Of a stretch of 64,000 nucleotides of DNA, positions 45,319 through 57,177 are shown in pieces (positions within the stretch are counted from its first letter, which is position 1; every line of letters begins with the position of its first letter). The stretch lies in contig JAGTXK010000139.1 of NCBI GenBank assembly GCA_019096195.1, forward strand, positions 1 through 64,000. The letters are read 5' to 3'. Origin of the DNA: Boletus sp. NGJ (taxonomy: Eukaryota; Basidiomycota; Agaricomycetes; Boletales; Boletaceae). Below the pieces are notes generated by a model. It had not been told where the DNA came from, searched no databases, and saw only the letters and a list, made by a program, of their open reading frames with translations. The position numbers were made by a program, and so were the translations under genes.

Positions 45319-46002
45319 TGCTTTAAGAAATGAGCAGAAAAACAGATCATATTCATGAGAGCATACTATCAAAATCCTCACGTAGTCTTGAATTTCTGGC
45401 AACCTACTCAGAGCAAGCTGAGATGGTCTGGTCCTGTACAGGGAGACCTGGCTCACACTCACCTTGTAGATCTCGCCAAGAAACGCGACGGCTTCGCAGT
45501 CTCGTGGGACGAAGCTCCTCCAGACGCGATAAGATTCGGTTTCTGATATGAAAAACACCAAACCCTTTTCCTTTATGCACTACTACGTTATGCGAGCGAG
45601 AATATGACGTACCAGGCCGACCCAGTACTCAACAAACTATGGTTTCTGTTGCGGGAACCACGATAACAGTCCTTTGGTGGATGTTGTACGTTGAATATAT
45701 ATCGGCGGGGGACGTGAGCAACAATAGAAAGTGCATTGGCGTTCCAAGCGGGTGACTTGGTGAAGGGCAAGCAGAGTGACCACGTGATAGTACCACCGTT
45801 GGGTACCACACTGCAAAGCTTCAAGCTTTACTTCAGCTTTGAGACCTCGCAATCAAAGCTGCATTTACGGGGTTCACAAGACTGCGCGAAGCAGCCTTTC
45901 GGGTGCTCGTGGTCTCGCGGTCTGACGTCCTGACCAACGTGTAGCCGCTGCTGCCAGGAGGTCGTTTGGCGCCGACTCTGTAACTCAGCAACTTGTACAG
46001 TT
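45319..46002. promoter_or_regulatory. Divergent region between the hypothetical gene and CQD1-like gene
   Basis: About 680 bp between divergent starts; no recognisable gene. Several overlapping minus-strand frames (45588-45852) share the same bases and are not convincing. Confidence 0.4.
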
Positions 46003-48382
46003 ATGTTCTTTCGATGGTACATTTCACTCTCTCCTCCCCTTAGATCGTTTCACGCGCTCTCAATACCCAAAGGGGTCAGCACTGCGACCCGTCGCACTTT
46101 CACTACTGCCAACAAGAACCAGCATTCTCGGTTCGTCTCACCTCCGCGAATCTACAGGCTACATACTCGTCCTTGGACATGGCGGACACTCTGGCTTGTA
46201 CCTATCATCGGCGGGGTGGCTGTCTACCTCTCTCCCGGTCCTCGGCTACATTTACCTTCCGTCTTCTCGTCCCCAACCCTGATTCCTTGTCCAGAAAGTC
46301 GGGATAATGCTCGTCGATTCACTGACCAAGACATGATCGGCTCACCAGCAGAACCTCAACGCTCACTTTGCTTTCGGATAATCGGGCTTCTGGAAGACTA
46401 CGTCTGGGAACCCATTTTAACCGCCAGACGGTTCATACACCTATTCTATCTGTTTGTACCTGTCATAATCACTATGCCGATGCTACTGGTCGGAGGTCCG
46501 GATGTGCAACTACAAGGTGATCGATGGGGTGCTGTGTGGTGGTATGATTTTCTTGTGAAAAGAATGCAAGCCGCTGGTCCGACATTCATCAAGGTAAATA
46601 ATATCTCGTCGATTCGCATATCCTTTCATCAATCATATCTAGCTCGCCCAATGGGCCGCATCTCGCGCCGATATCTTCCCGTCTTTACTCTGTGACAGAT
46701 TGGGGACGACACATTCGCGAGGAACACCTCATTCCTTAGCATACACGAAGGAGGTTATAGAAAGAGTCTTCCAGAGACCATTCCAGAATGTATTTGAAGA
46801 ATTCGACGAAAACCCGATCGGAACGGGTGCCATTGCACAGGTAGGTTCCTGGCGTTTCTTTCGTCCTCGTATACTTTCATTTTGTCCCCATAGGTATATA
46901 AGGCTATCCTCAAACAAGATCTCCTCCCGCCATCATATCTTGGACCCAAGCGTCATTCCTGGTCCGCTGCCGGGTCTCTGGCTCCGGTCATACTGCAGGA
47001 CCCTCCACCCTCGGTTCCCACCGCATCGGTTGCAATAAAGGTCCTCCATCCTCGAGTTGCGAAGACGATCGAACGTGATCTCGCGATCATGTCCTTTTTG
47101 TCCAGCATTATTACTCTCTTTCCCGGAATGCGGTGGATATCTCTTCCCGAAGAGGTCACCGTATTCGGTCAAATGATGTATCAACAACTTGATCTTCGCA
47201 ATGAGGCCGAAAATCTCCTCATCTTTGAGCATAACTTCGCATCGCGGAACGTGCCAGTAACTTTTCCTCGTCCCCTCAAAGTCTTCTCTACATCCGATAT
47301 CTTGGTGGAGGAATTTGAACATGCCGTACCATTGGAACTTTTCTTGAAAAACGGAGGTCTTTTCGACGGACAAGTTGCAACCATTGGCCTCGATGCATTT
47401 CTGGTGTGTAGAGAACACAAGCTGGGCTATCATCCCGATAACATTCACCAGAACATGCTGCTGTTGGACAATTTTGTCCATTCTGATCTTCACCCAGGAA
47501 ATATTATGATCAAGTTCACGCGGCCACTCGCCACGCGCGATTTTGTACGCCACATGTTTAATACTCTCATTTCCAGACACAACAAGAGTGACACGGTTGC
47601 TCAACCTCCAGCCGAGTCAGATGCGATAGTATCAAAACTCAAGCAACTCAACATCTCACCTGAAGCATGGCGAGACGAGTTACAGCACATCTCGGACAAA
47701 GGGTACATTCCGGAAGTTGTTTTTATCGACGCCGGCTTGGTCACAACGCTGAACTCTACAAACCGGAAAAACTTTCTTGATCTTTTCCGCGCCGTTGCAG
47801 AATTTGACGGTTATCGTACTGGTCAACTGATGGTAGAACGTTGCCGGAGTCCCGAGTTGGCCATTGACACGGAAACATTTGCTCTGAAGATGCAACATAT
47901 CGTGTTAACCGTAAAACGGAAGACATTCTCTCTTGGTCAAATCAAGATATCGGATATCTTAAATGACGTGCTGAGGGCGGTTCGGCAACACCATGTGAAG
48001 ATGGAAGGTGACTTCATCAACACAGTGATATCCATCCTTTTACTTGAAGGGATTGGACGTCAGCTGGATCCGAGTCTGGATCTGTTCAAGAGCGCGTTAC
48101 CTATTCTGAGACAGCTTGGGAGGCAGATGACTAGTCAGGAATCAATGACGCACATACCTTCGGGTAACTTTGGAGCATTACTGAAGGTTAGTTCTGTCAT
48201 GCACACTTGTCAACAGCTAAACATGCTTTCTTGCAGGTTTGGGTGTGGCTGGAGGCAAGGCAACTGGCTTCTGCTGCCCTCGTGAATATCGACGACCTAG
48301 TAAAGTATGATTTGTACGTGTGCACCTCTCGAGGTGGTGAAGCGGCTCTCACTTCCTTACAAGGTTGGTTCCAAGCATTTAA
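46003..48382 (+). CDS. UbiB/ABC1 family protein, CQD1/ADCK2-like, mitochondrial
   Basis: Atypical kinase-like protein of the coenzyme Q family; yeast Cqd1 influences CoQ distribution and inner-membrane organisation. Exons 46003-46593, 46643-46840, 46894-47403, 47452-48186, 48237-48313, 48364-48382; 709 aa. A basic presequence and a helix (WRTLWLVPIIGGVAVYL) precede the kinase-like domain. Family motifs: GPTFIKLAQWAASRADIFP, GTGAIAQVYKA (the Ala-rich loop), VAIKVLHP, HSDLHPGNIM and FIDAGLVTTL. The last exon is 19 nt and gives the ending YDLLVPSI, similar to the usual C-terminus. Reading through that intron gives a longer, unrelated tail. All other junctions are secure. It lies 3.7 kb from the COQ11-like gene. 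Confidence 0.9.
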
Positions 48383-48574
48383 CGTTCAGTACTTGGCGCA
48401 GGACAGCACGACACGTAGATTATTGCAGGTTCAACGGTTGATATAGACCATTTTGTAGCATAGGCAAGGAATTTGTCGGACATGATCCACTTAAGTAGCG
48501 TGTCTTTCCGATGTGGTATTTAGAACATTTAGATTTAATCCTCGATCTTCATCACGCTGTGGTCTACCCACCAA

Positions 48575-49667
48575 ATGGCGTCCGCGCTGCTCACCACCAA
48601 CTTGCCCGACCTCACGTTAATTTCGAGAGGGAAAGTACGCGACATCTACGCTACTTCATCTGAAGACCGCCTTCTGTTCGTTGCAACCGACAGAATATCA
48701 GTGTACGATGTCATCCTAAAGAACGTTCGTGACTGTCCTCCCCCGGTTAGCTCAAAGACCGACCTATCCCACAGGGCATCCCAGGAAAAGGGAAGCTGCT
48801 GACGGGCATATCCTTGTTCTGGTTTCGAAAACTCCGGCATATCGTCCCGAACCACCTCATCACAGTCGACATCGACGAGATGCCGGAAGAGGTGAAGCAA
48901 TACAGGGACCAGCTCGAGGGACGTACGATGCTCGTGGAGAAAGCGAAAGTCATCCCCATAGAAGTCATCGTCAGGGGGTATCTCACTGGTGCGATATGTA
49001 TTTGGGTGCTCGTCCGTGCCTTGCATCTCACAGCACGGCCGGGTTAGGCTCAGCATGGGGAGAGTACAAGAAATTTGGCACGATGCATGGAATCCGTCTA
49101 AGAGAGGGTATGGTGGAGTCCGAGAAGTTGGACGAGCCCGTCGTTACGCCATCAACCAAGGCTGAGCAGGGGGCCCATGATGAAAACATATCTCCACAAA
49201 AAGGTATTGGGGTGCCTCCGGCTATCGTATGAATGTCGCTGATGGCCACTTCAGCCGCTCAACTGATTGGTGAAGAACTGTACACACGGGTTGCCGGAAT
49301 TGCGCTTGACCTATACATGACGGCCGCGACGCACGCTCTGTTGTGCGGTCTGATTCTCGCGGATACTAAATTTGAGTTTGGCCTCGTTCCCTCGTCGAAC
49401 GGACCAGAGGAACTTATCCTCGTGGACGAAATGCTCACTCCAGACTCGTCGCGGTACTGGCCTCTCGCTGGTTATTCCCCAGGGAAACCACAGCCAAGTT
49501 TCGACAAGCAGTATGTGCGGGATCATCTGACAGCAGCCGGATACCGGAAAGGCTTTGAGACTGGACCGGACGAAAATGGGGAGGGCTGGGGTATTAGTGA
49601 GACTGTCATTGCGGAAACTCAGACGAAGTACAGGGCTGCTAAAGAAATGCTGGAATGCTCCTTGTGA
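48575..49667 (+). CDS. ADE1: SAICAR synthetase (Ade1), purine biosynthesis
   Basis: Joins CAIR and aspartate with ATP to give SAICAR. Exons 48575-48724, 48775-48988, 49048-49203, 49255-49667; 310 aa. Motifs: SRGKVRDIY near the N-terminus, [40 protein letters not shown] and [14 protein letters not shown]. Length and order match the monofunctional fungal enzyme. All four exon junctions fall at conserved positions ([31 protein letters not shown]). Start is the ATG immediately before the conserved N-terminus. It is intact although it lies between broken genes. Confidence 0.95.
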
Positions 49668-49744
49668 AGACATCTAAGGGTAGACACGTATGGAATATGC
49701 CCTCGACGTAACATGTGGAAGTCACTCATGAAACATTGCTTTAC

Positions 49745-51290
49745 TTCCCAGCCGGTGCCAACATGTCTGTCAAAGCTCGTTCGTGTTGCACTGCAGGCTT
49801 TACGGCGACTGCAAGAGCGCGTGCTGCACTCAAAGCCCAGTGAGGATTTCTCTGGCGAGAAGAACCACGTCCGACTTCCTTTCTTCAATTGAGGTATGAT
49901 TCGGTTTCCGCGGAGTCCGTGAACAAGCCGACTGCACCCACAAGGAGATCGGGATGTGCAACTTTCAATTCCGCGGCAAATGGAACCTTGAACGTGAAAC
50001 ACGTTAGCTGAGACACAATGACCACCAGAAAAATGTGCACTTGGTCACCGGCCGTGTTTCAATGGGATCTTTTGCTGGATCCGATTGCTACCGCTGCTCG
50101 TATCAACAAGATCGACTCTGAGACTCTTCAATTCACCGGCGAAGAGTTTGTTCTGCTCGACACCACACCGCTTCCATTCTCCATCGTCACCCTTCTCAAC
50201 TCCTCCGGCTTAATCCGTCGCGCTTATCTTGACTAAGAATGGTTTGTCCGCCGAAACTTCACGCACTCGTTTGACAAGGCACAACAGGAATCGCATCCAG
50301 TTTGGGAGGTCCCCGCCGTATAAGTCAACACGCTTGTTTGACAAGGGAGAGACGAATTCGTGTACAAGATAGCCGTGAGCGCCGTGAATTTCAATGAAGT
50401 TGACTTGATATCCAAGCCAGTCTGAGTCGGCCATTGAAAAGCATCCAAAATCCTACATCCGACTGTCTTGCAGCTGTTTGCGGCTGCGACAAATGCATCC
50501 TCAACATATTTGATGTGCTGACATGGCTTTGGGACGGGGAAATGAATCGGAGAATGGCACATCGGAGGGGCCGTAGGCTGAAATAACGTGTCAATCAAAT
50601 GAACGGATAGCTTGTATGCGACTCGCCTTCATCCGGCCATCCATTTTCTTCCTTGTGAGTAATATACTCGTCGTCCTGTGGGTTCCAGCTGCATTTGAGA
50701 TCCATGGGGTGTAAGTGGATGGTTTTCGGTCAGCGTATGCAAGCTGTAGTTCGATTGCAGTGCCTTGCGCGTGCGCAAAGTTTACGATACGCTTGAAAGG
50801 TTCTTTGTGGTGGTCAGCCCAGATCCTTTGGATGACGATGAGATCGACCGGGAATCAATGCGAGTCATACCCACCATATCCTCTGAGGGTGTGGTAGCTT
50901 CGATTATGATGGCTCCGACACCGCGGGAGGCAAAGCCCTGGGAGAACGAAGATAAAAGTTGATACAGGGGGGAGCGCCAGATGTACGAACACCGAGATGC
51001 CAGTCAGTGGCATATTAACACATGGGAGACTTATGGAAAATCATTGGCCTGTCAACGAAGAAGGTACGGGTGAACGTACCACCCAGATCTTGTTATTGAA
51101 ACTGACATTTCTGAAATTCTGATAGTAAGTGGCTGGAACAATACCGAGAGTTCCTTGTTTTGTGTGAAAACGTCCTCGGAGACACCGGTATTCAACCCAA
51201 GAATGCTGTTGACCAAGGGGGGTGAATAAACCGTGTTGGTATAAGCCAAGCCTACAGCCGGCTCGTTGATGGGGAAGAAACCCTTGACGG
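49745..51290 (-). pseudogene. Old yellow enzyme (NADH:flavin oxidoreductase) pseudogene
   Basis: FMN-dependent ene-reductase remnants appear in order along the minus strand but in changing frames. They are GFFPINEPAVGLAY and LFQPLTIR near 51240-51100, GFASRGVGAIIIEATTPSED near 50920-50870, KEPFKRIVNFAHAQGTAIEL near 50800-50750, [20 protein letters not shown] near 50400-50330, FLVKISATD then a stop near 50235, and LKSLRVDLVDTSSG near 50130. The far end resembles the family C-terminus (PFAAEL near 49970, ALSAARALAVAVKPAVQHER near 49810-49760). At least five shifts or stops separate these blocks and introns do not explain them. The blocks are well preserved, so decay is fairly recent. Confidence 0.85.
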
Positions 51291-51571
51291 CGGGGCCTTG
51301 TTCAGGTTTAGCGGTGCCTGGTCTACAGGGGCGGTCTTCTGCTCAGTGGCTAGCGCGTCGGGGGCGGTTGAGAGCGTAGATAGCAGACAAAGGTCGCCAG
51401 GCTCGCTTTCGGAACATGTCGAGGACGGATCTATGAGTAAACAGTTACGACCGCCAGCCGTCCCATCGTGGGCTTATCTGGACTGCCAGTGGAATATGTT
51501 CAGGATGAACATATGAGAGATGGGCGGAATTTCGTCAAGTCAGACTTAGCGCCAGCTGACTCTTCTCCATC

Positions 51572-52677
51572 ATGCTAGACATCCCCAGCGTCATATTTCT
51601 TCCGCAGCTTCAGAACATAGAGCCCGACGCACAATTCACTTTCAGCCTGCCCAGCGTTATTTCCTCCGCAGGGAACAAATACTACGCAAAGCTCGGCAGC
51701 GTTGCTGAATCGGATCAATACATTGGAGAGGCAGAGTCACTCAAAGCCATTCATGACGCTGCTCCAGGACTGGCACCCAAGGGTTTTTGCATCCGGAGTA
51801 GTCGATGGCGATTCAAACAAGGGGGTCGGCAGACCCTACTTCCTCTCCGAGTACAAGGAGATGGGATCATTGTCAGGGAAATCCGCGGAGCTCCTGGGTC
51901 AAAGAATCGCGACTGAACTCCACGCCGTCAAGAGCAGCAAAGGCTACGGATTCCACGTTCCAACCTACTGCGGAGAAACGAGACAAGAGAACGGATGGTT
52001 TGAAACCTGGGAGGAGTGTTACAGTTCCATGATCGAGAATCTCTTACTCAAGCTCGAGGGTAGACGTGGGAGCACGGAGTTGATCGCCAAGGGCGAGGAG
52101 GTAAGGTCGAGGTGAGTTTTGCCTAGCAACCATTTGTCTGGTGGTGCGCTCATTGCGAAGGGTCATACCGTGGCTGCTCCGTACATTGAGGATAGAGCCA
52201 GTCCTCCTACATGGTGACCTTTGGGTATGTTGTGGATATAAGCTTCTTGCTCACTTGACGACTTTGAGCTGGGCAGAGCGGAAATACGGGAGTTGATCGC
52301 GTCAACGGACGGCCAGTCATATTCGACCCTTCTTCATATTTCGGCCACAATGAAGCCGAGTGAGTGGAATATGCGTGGATTAGAGTCGCCCAATCTGAAA
52401 CTTTGCAAAGCCTTGCCATTGGTCGTATATTTGGGGGGATTCCGAGTACATTCTTCTCCAACTACCACAAGCATATGCCGAAAAGCGAACCTGCGGAGCA
52501 GTACGATCTACGATCTGACCTGTACGAGCTCTACCATTACCTCAACCACACGGTGCTCTTTGGCGTAAGTAAACACGACAATCGGAGTGAATGTATTGAT
52601 GATGGTCGACACAGGGAGGATATGCCAGTAGTGCACTTGGAAAGATGAACAGACTCTTGAGCGAGTGTCCTTTGTAG
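51572..52677 (+). pseudogene. Fructosamine/ketosamine-3-kinase with a one-base insertion
   Basis: Family enzymes phosphorylate sugar-amine adducts on glycated proteins so that they fall off. Exons 51572-52111, 52161-52224, 52277-52359, 52411-52564, 52615-52677. Visible: GNKYYAKLGSVAESDQYIGE with the ATP-binding Lys, a kinase-like hinge (FLSEYKEMGS), the catalytic HGDLW, VIFDPSSYFGHNEAD, RIFGGIP, and the C-terminal HYLNHTVLFGGGYASSAL. The frame ending LAPK at about 51780 and the next one (VFASGVVDG) differ by one base in the run GGG at 51781-51783. With that corrected, every exon closes (about 300 residues). Otherwise translation ends at 51916. Recent mutation or sequence error. Confidence 0.85.
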
Positions 52678-52919
52678 CTTTTGGAAAAATTGATTAGTCA
52701 TCTACGGCAAAGCGGAGATTGAGTTCCAAAGGGCACTAACAAGTATCAACAAGGCTTACCACTCGTGCTCGTCGACGCCGACGACGCGCTCAATCTTGTC
52801 TTCATCACTGTCGCCGAAATTCTCCAGACCACTTTGAAGAAGCGCTGTGTGCTGATACCACTCGAAAGACTTGATCTCGCTCTCGTTTCTAACGTCCCAA
52901 ATCCCTCCATTCTCTCACC

Positions 52920-55900
52920 ATGAACGAAGGTATCTATAACCATAACTCTGCTACTGACGCTTTCTGAAGCATTTCTTGGAGATGCTAATCCTTCTCAAAA
53001 TCCATTTGCATACGACGACCCAAGCTACGGGATGGATGACGAAGAAGAGGAGTACGAGGAGATAACACAGGAAGACTGTTGGACTGTTATTACCAGTTTC
53101 TTCGAACAGAAAGGCCTCGTTCGGCAACAACTAGACTCGTTCGACGAGTTTGTCCAAAACACCATGCAAGAGCTGGTCGATGAAAATGCTGACCTCATAC
53201 TCGATCAAGCCGACCAACATACTGGTCACGAATCGGATATGACGCGACGCTACGAGATAAAGTTTGGGCAAATATACCTATCGCGACCAACTGTCACAGA
53301 AGCAGACGGCTCCGTAGTTCCCGTTTTCCCCCAGGAAGCGCGTTTGCGGAACTTGACATACTCCGCCCCGCTCTACATCGAGATGAGGAAGAGGGTGTTG
53401 CTAGGTCGCGAAGATCCAGATGGCGTTCCTGGAGACGTGATTTGGGAGTCAGAGGGACAGGAGACTCCTGAGGATGCGACAAAAGTCTGGATTGGCAAGG
53501 CAGGTGCTTCTGGATGTGAGCGCGCCACTAGAAGTAATGTGTTTTGTAGGTTCCCATCATGCTACGGTCCACGTTTTGCATCCTCAGAGGTCTACAAGAC
53601 CAAGATTTGTACGACCTCAACGAGTGCCCGTACGATTCTGGGGGATATTTCATCATAAATGGATCCGAAAAGGTTCTTATTGCACAGGAACGCATGGCGA
53701 CGAATCATGTCTATGTCTTCGCAAAAGCCCAACCTTCTCCAATTAACTTCCTTGCCGAAATACGGAGTGCCGTTGAGAAAGGTGGAAAAACAATTAGTCA
53801 ATTTCAAGTGAAAATGTTCCACCGTAACCAAGAACGATCTGTAGGTGTCAACTCGCTTCAACGAACGTGCGTTTACACTCGTCTAGCTTGGAAATGTTAT
53901 GAAGGCCACAATCCCGTACATTCGCGTCGATATTCCCGTTTGGGTTGTCTTCCGTGCACTTGGCGTAATTTCAGACCGCGATATCCTCGAGCATATTTGT
54001 TATGATATGCAAGATTCACAAATGCTCGAGATGTTGAAGCCTTGTATTGATGAGGGTTTCGTCATTCAGGACCGTGAAGTGGCCCTCGACTTTATTGGGA
54101 CCCGAGGTACTACCACTGGTCTTTCCAGAGAACGTCGTATTCGTTATGCCCAAGAGATCCTCCAGAAGGAAATGCTGCCGCATGTTTCTATGGCAGAAGG
54201 TTCGGAATCAAAGAAAGCATATTTCTTTGGTTATATGATCCATCGGCTATTGCTCGCTGCTCTGGAACGGAGAGAGCTCGATGATCGTGATCACTTCGGC
54301 AAGAAGCGCCTCGACCTAGCTGGACCCTTACTTGCCAACCTTTTCCGGATGCTCTTCAAGAAGTTGACAAGGGATGTTTATCGATACCTTCAGAAGGTAT
54401 GTCCAAACGCGCACAGTGCCGTCCTGTATTCAAATTATTTGTAGTGCGTCGAGACCCACAAAGAGTTCAACCTTTCGTTGGCCGTCAAACACCAAACTAT
54501 TACCAATGGCCTTAAGTACTCGCTGGCCACCGGTAACTGGGGCGATCAGAAGAAATCCATGGCTTCGAAAGCTGGTGTATCCCAGGTGCTCAATCGATAC
54601 ACCTACGCCTCCACCCTCTCCCATCTTCGTCGTTGTAACACCCCGCTAGGACGGGAAGGGAAGATTGCGAAGCCTCGTCAGTTGCACAATACGCACTGGG
54701 GCATGGTTTGCCCCGCAGAAACCCCAGAAGGACAAGCTTGTGGTCTCGTCAAGAACTTGGCGTTGATGGCTTGTATTTCCGTCGGTTCATATTCTGCTCC
54801 CGTCATCGAATTCTTGGAAGAATGGGGTCTCGAATCACTGGAAGAGAATGCACATTCGTCGACCCCATGCACAAAGGTCTTTGTAAACGGTGTCTGGATG
54901 GGGGTGCATCGTGATCCCGCTAACCTTGTCAAGACGATCAAAAAACTTCGCCGAAAGGATGATATTAGTCCCGAAGTTTCTGTAGTCCGCGATATTCGTG
55001 AGAGGGAGCTCCGTCTCTACACTGATGCAGGGCGAGTTTGTCGACCGCTCTTCATTGTCGAAAACCAGCAGCTTGCCCTCCAGAAGAAACATATCAAATG
55101 GCTTAATCAGGGCTACCGCGAGGATGGCGAAGAGTTCAAATGGGAACAGCTGGTAAAGACAGGGATAATTGAGTTGTTGGATGCCGAGGAGGAGGAAACG
55201 GTGATGATTTCCATGACGCCGGAAGACTTGGAAAATTCCAGGTTACAATCTGCAGGCATTAACCCCCACGAGAATGATGGAGAGTTTGACCCTGCGGCGC
55301 GACTAAAGGCTGGAATCAATGCGCACACATGGACTCACTGCGAGATCCATCCTAGTATGATTCTTGGTGTCTGTGCTAGTATCATTCCATTCCCCGATCA
55401 CAACCAGGTGCGTACTGCTTCGACGTGGATTGATAATGGCCTTATACCTCTACAGTCCCCACGTAACACTTACCAATCCGCCATGGGTAAGCAAGCTATG
55501 GGTATTTACCTCACGAACTTCTTGGTTCGAATGGACACGATGGCCAACATCCTGTACTACCCGCAAAAACCTCTTGCTACCACGCGTTCTATGGAGTATC
55601 TCAAATTCCGCGAACTTCCTGCTGGTCAGAACGCCATTGTCGCTATCCTCTGCTACAGTGGTTATAACCAAGAAGATTCCGTCATCATGAACCAAAGTTC
55701 TATTGATCGAGGTCTCTTCCGGAGTATATACTACCGCAGCTACATGGATCTTGAGAAAAAAAGCGGAGTCCAACAACTGGAAGAGTTCGAGAAGCCAACC
55801 CGCGACACAACCCTTCGCATGAAGCATGGGACCTACGATAAACTGGAAGATGACGGCCTCATCGCACCAGGAACAAATGTCAGGGGTGAGGATATTATCA

Positions 55901-57058
55901 TCGGAAAGACAGCACCAATCCCTCCAGACAGCGAGGAGTTAGGACAGCGGACACGGACACACACACGACGGGATGTCTCGACACCTTTAAAGAGTACCGA
56001 AAATGGTATCGTTGATCAAGTACTGATCACTACCAATTCCGAGGGGCACAAGTTCGTCAAAGTTCGTGTGCGCTCTACACGTATCCCACAGATCGGAGAC
56101 AAGTTTGCCTCCCGTCACGGTCAGAAGGGTACGATTGGTATCACGTACCGTCAGGAGGATATGCCGTTTACTGCAGAGGGTATCGTACCGGACCTGGTCA
56201 TCAATCCCCATGCTATTCCGTCTCGTATGACTATCGGCCACTTGGTCGAGTGCCTTTTGTCAAAGGTTGCCACTCTCATTGGCAATGAGGGCGACGCCAC
56301 TCCTTTCACGGACCTCACGGTTGAGTCAGTCTCGACTTTCCTTCGCCAGAAAGGCTACCAATCTCGTGGCCTTGAGGTCATGTACCATGGTCACACAGGC
56401 AAGAAGCTTCAAGCCCAAATATACCTTGGTCCGACGTACTATCAGCGTCTCAAGCACATGGTAGACGACAAGATCCACTCTCGCGCCAGAGGACCTGTGC
56501 AAATCCTGACGAGGCAACCTGTGGAGGGTCGTAGTCGTGATGGTGGTCTCCGTTTCGGAGAGATGGAACGTGATTGTATGATTTCCCATGGTGTTGCAGC
56601 GTTCTTGAAGGAGCGCTTGTTCGAAGCGAGCGATGCTTATCGGTTGCATGTTTGTGACATGTAAGTGTTCCATGTCGCTTTCACTGTTCAGAAACTGAAC
56701 TCGCTCGTTAGTTGCGGTCTCACCGCCATTGCCAACTTGGTGAGTGTTATTTAGCTGAACGATTGGTTTCATATTACTGATATCGTCACAGAAAAAACAA
56801 ACCTTTGAGGTATGGTGATCCACTCTGGAAATGTTGCGATGTAACTGAGATTTGTAACAGTGCCGTGCCTGTAAGAACAAAACTGCATGTTCTCAGCTGT
56901 ACATTCCGTATGCGGCGAAGCTGCTATTCCAGGTTTGTTGAAAGTGTCTTGGTATCTCAACTTGCTCATTCGATGCCCTCTTTCAGGAACTTCAAAGTAT
57001 GAACATTGCGGCTCGTCTCTATACGGTGTCCACAGGTCGTGTGAGAGATTCCTCTTAG
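52920..57058 (+). CDS. RPB2: RNA polymerase II second-largest subunit Rpb2
   Basis: Forms one side of the Pol II cleft and part of the active centre. Exons 52920-52929, 52970-53499, 53550-53840, 53887-54396, 54445-55407, 55456-56660, 56712-56739, 56792-56809, 56861-56932, 56987-57058; 1232 aa, close to yeast (1224). Landmarks: [106 protein letters not shown], and the zinc clamp CDICG with CRACKNK. The intron at 53500-53549 starts with GC; exon 1 is 10 nt and exon 8 is 18 nt. The intron at 55408-55455 is 48 nt and in frame, so it could be mistaken for coding. Confidence 0.97.
53500..53549 (+). other. GC-AG intron in RPB2
   Basis: The intron starts GCAGGT and ends TGTAG. Removing it joins GGC-AAG to GTT-CCC and gives the conserved GKVPIML. 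The next GT (GTGCTT, four bases inside) breaks the frame. Confidence 0.82.
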
Positions 57059-57177
57059 GATGGCATCTCGGAGTTGGGAGGGCAGAGAGTGACAGAGAGT
57101 GACAGAGTCCATGTATTCTACAGATCCTAATCAGAGATTATGAAAAGAGTGAGAATTTAGTCGCTTCCATCCTTGTA

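Noticed and set aside
50018-50236. A 72-aa plus-strand frame inside the OYE pseudogene
   Set aside because: The minus strand here still shows OYE family sequence (LRVDLVDTSSG), so the plus frame is a shadow.
52360-52362. An in-frame TGA in the fructosamine-kinase gene that looked like a nonsense mutation
   Set aside because: It lies inside a canonical GTGAGT intron (52360-52410) whose removal gives a conserved junction.
55408-55455. A 16-residue insertion in RPB2
   Set aside because: It has GTGCGT and CTACAG ends, is 48 nt and in frame. Rpb2 proteins lack the insertion, so it is an intron without stop codons.
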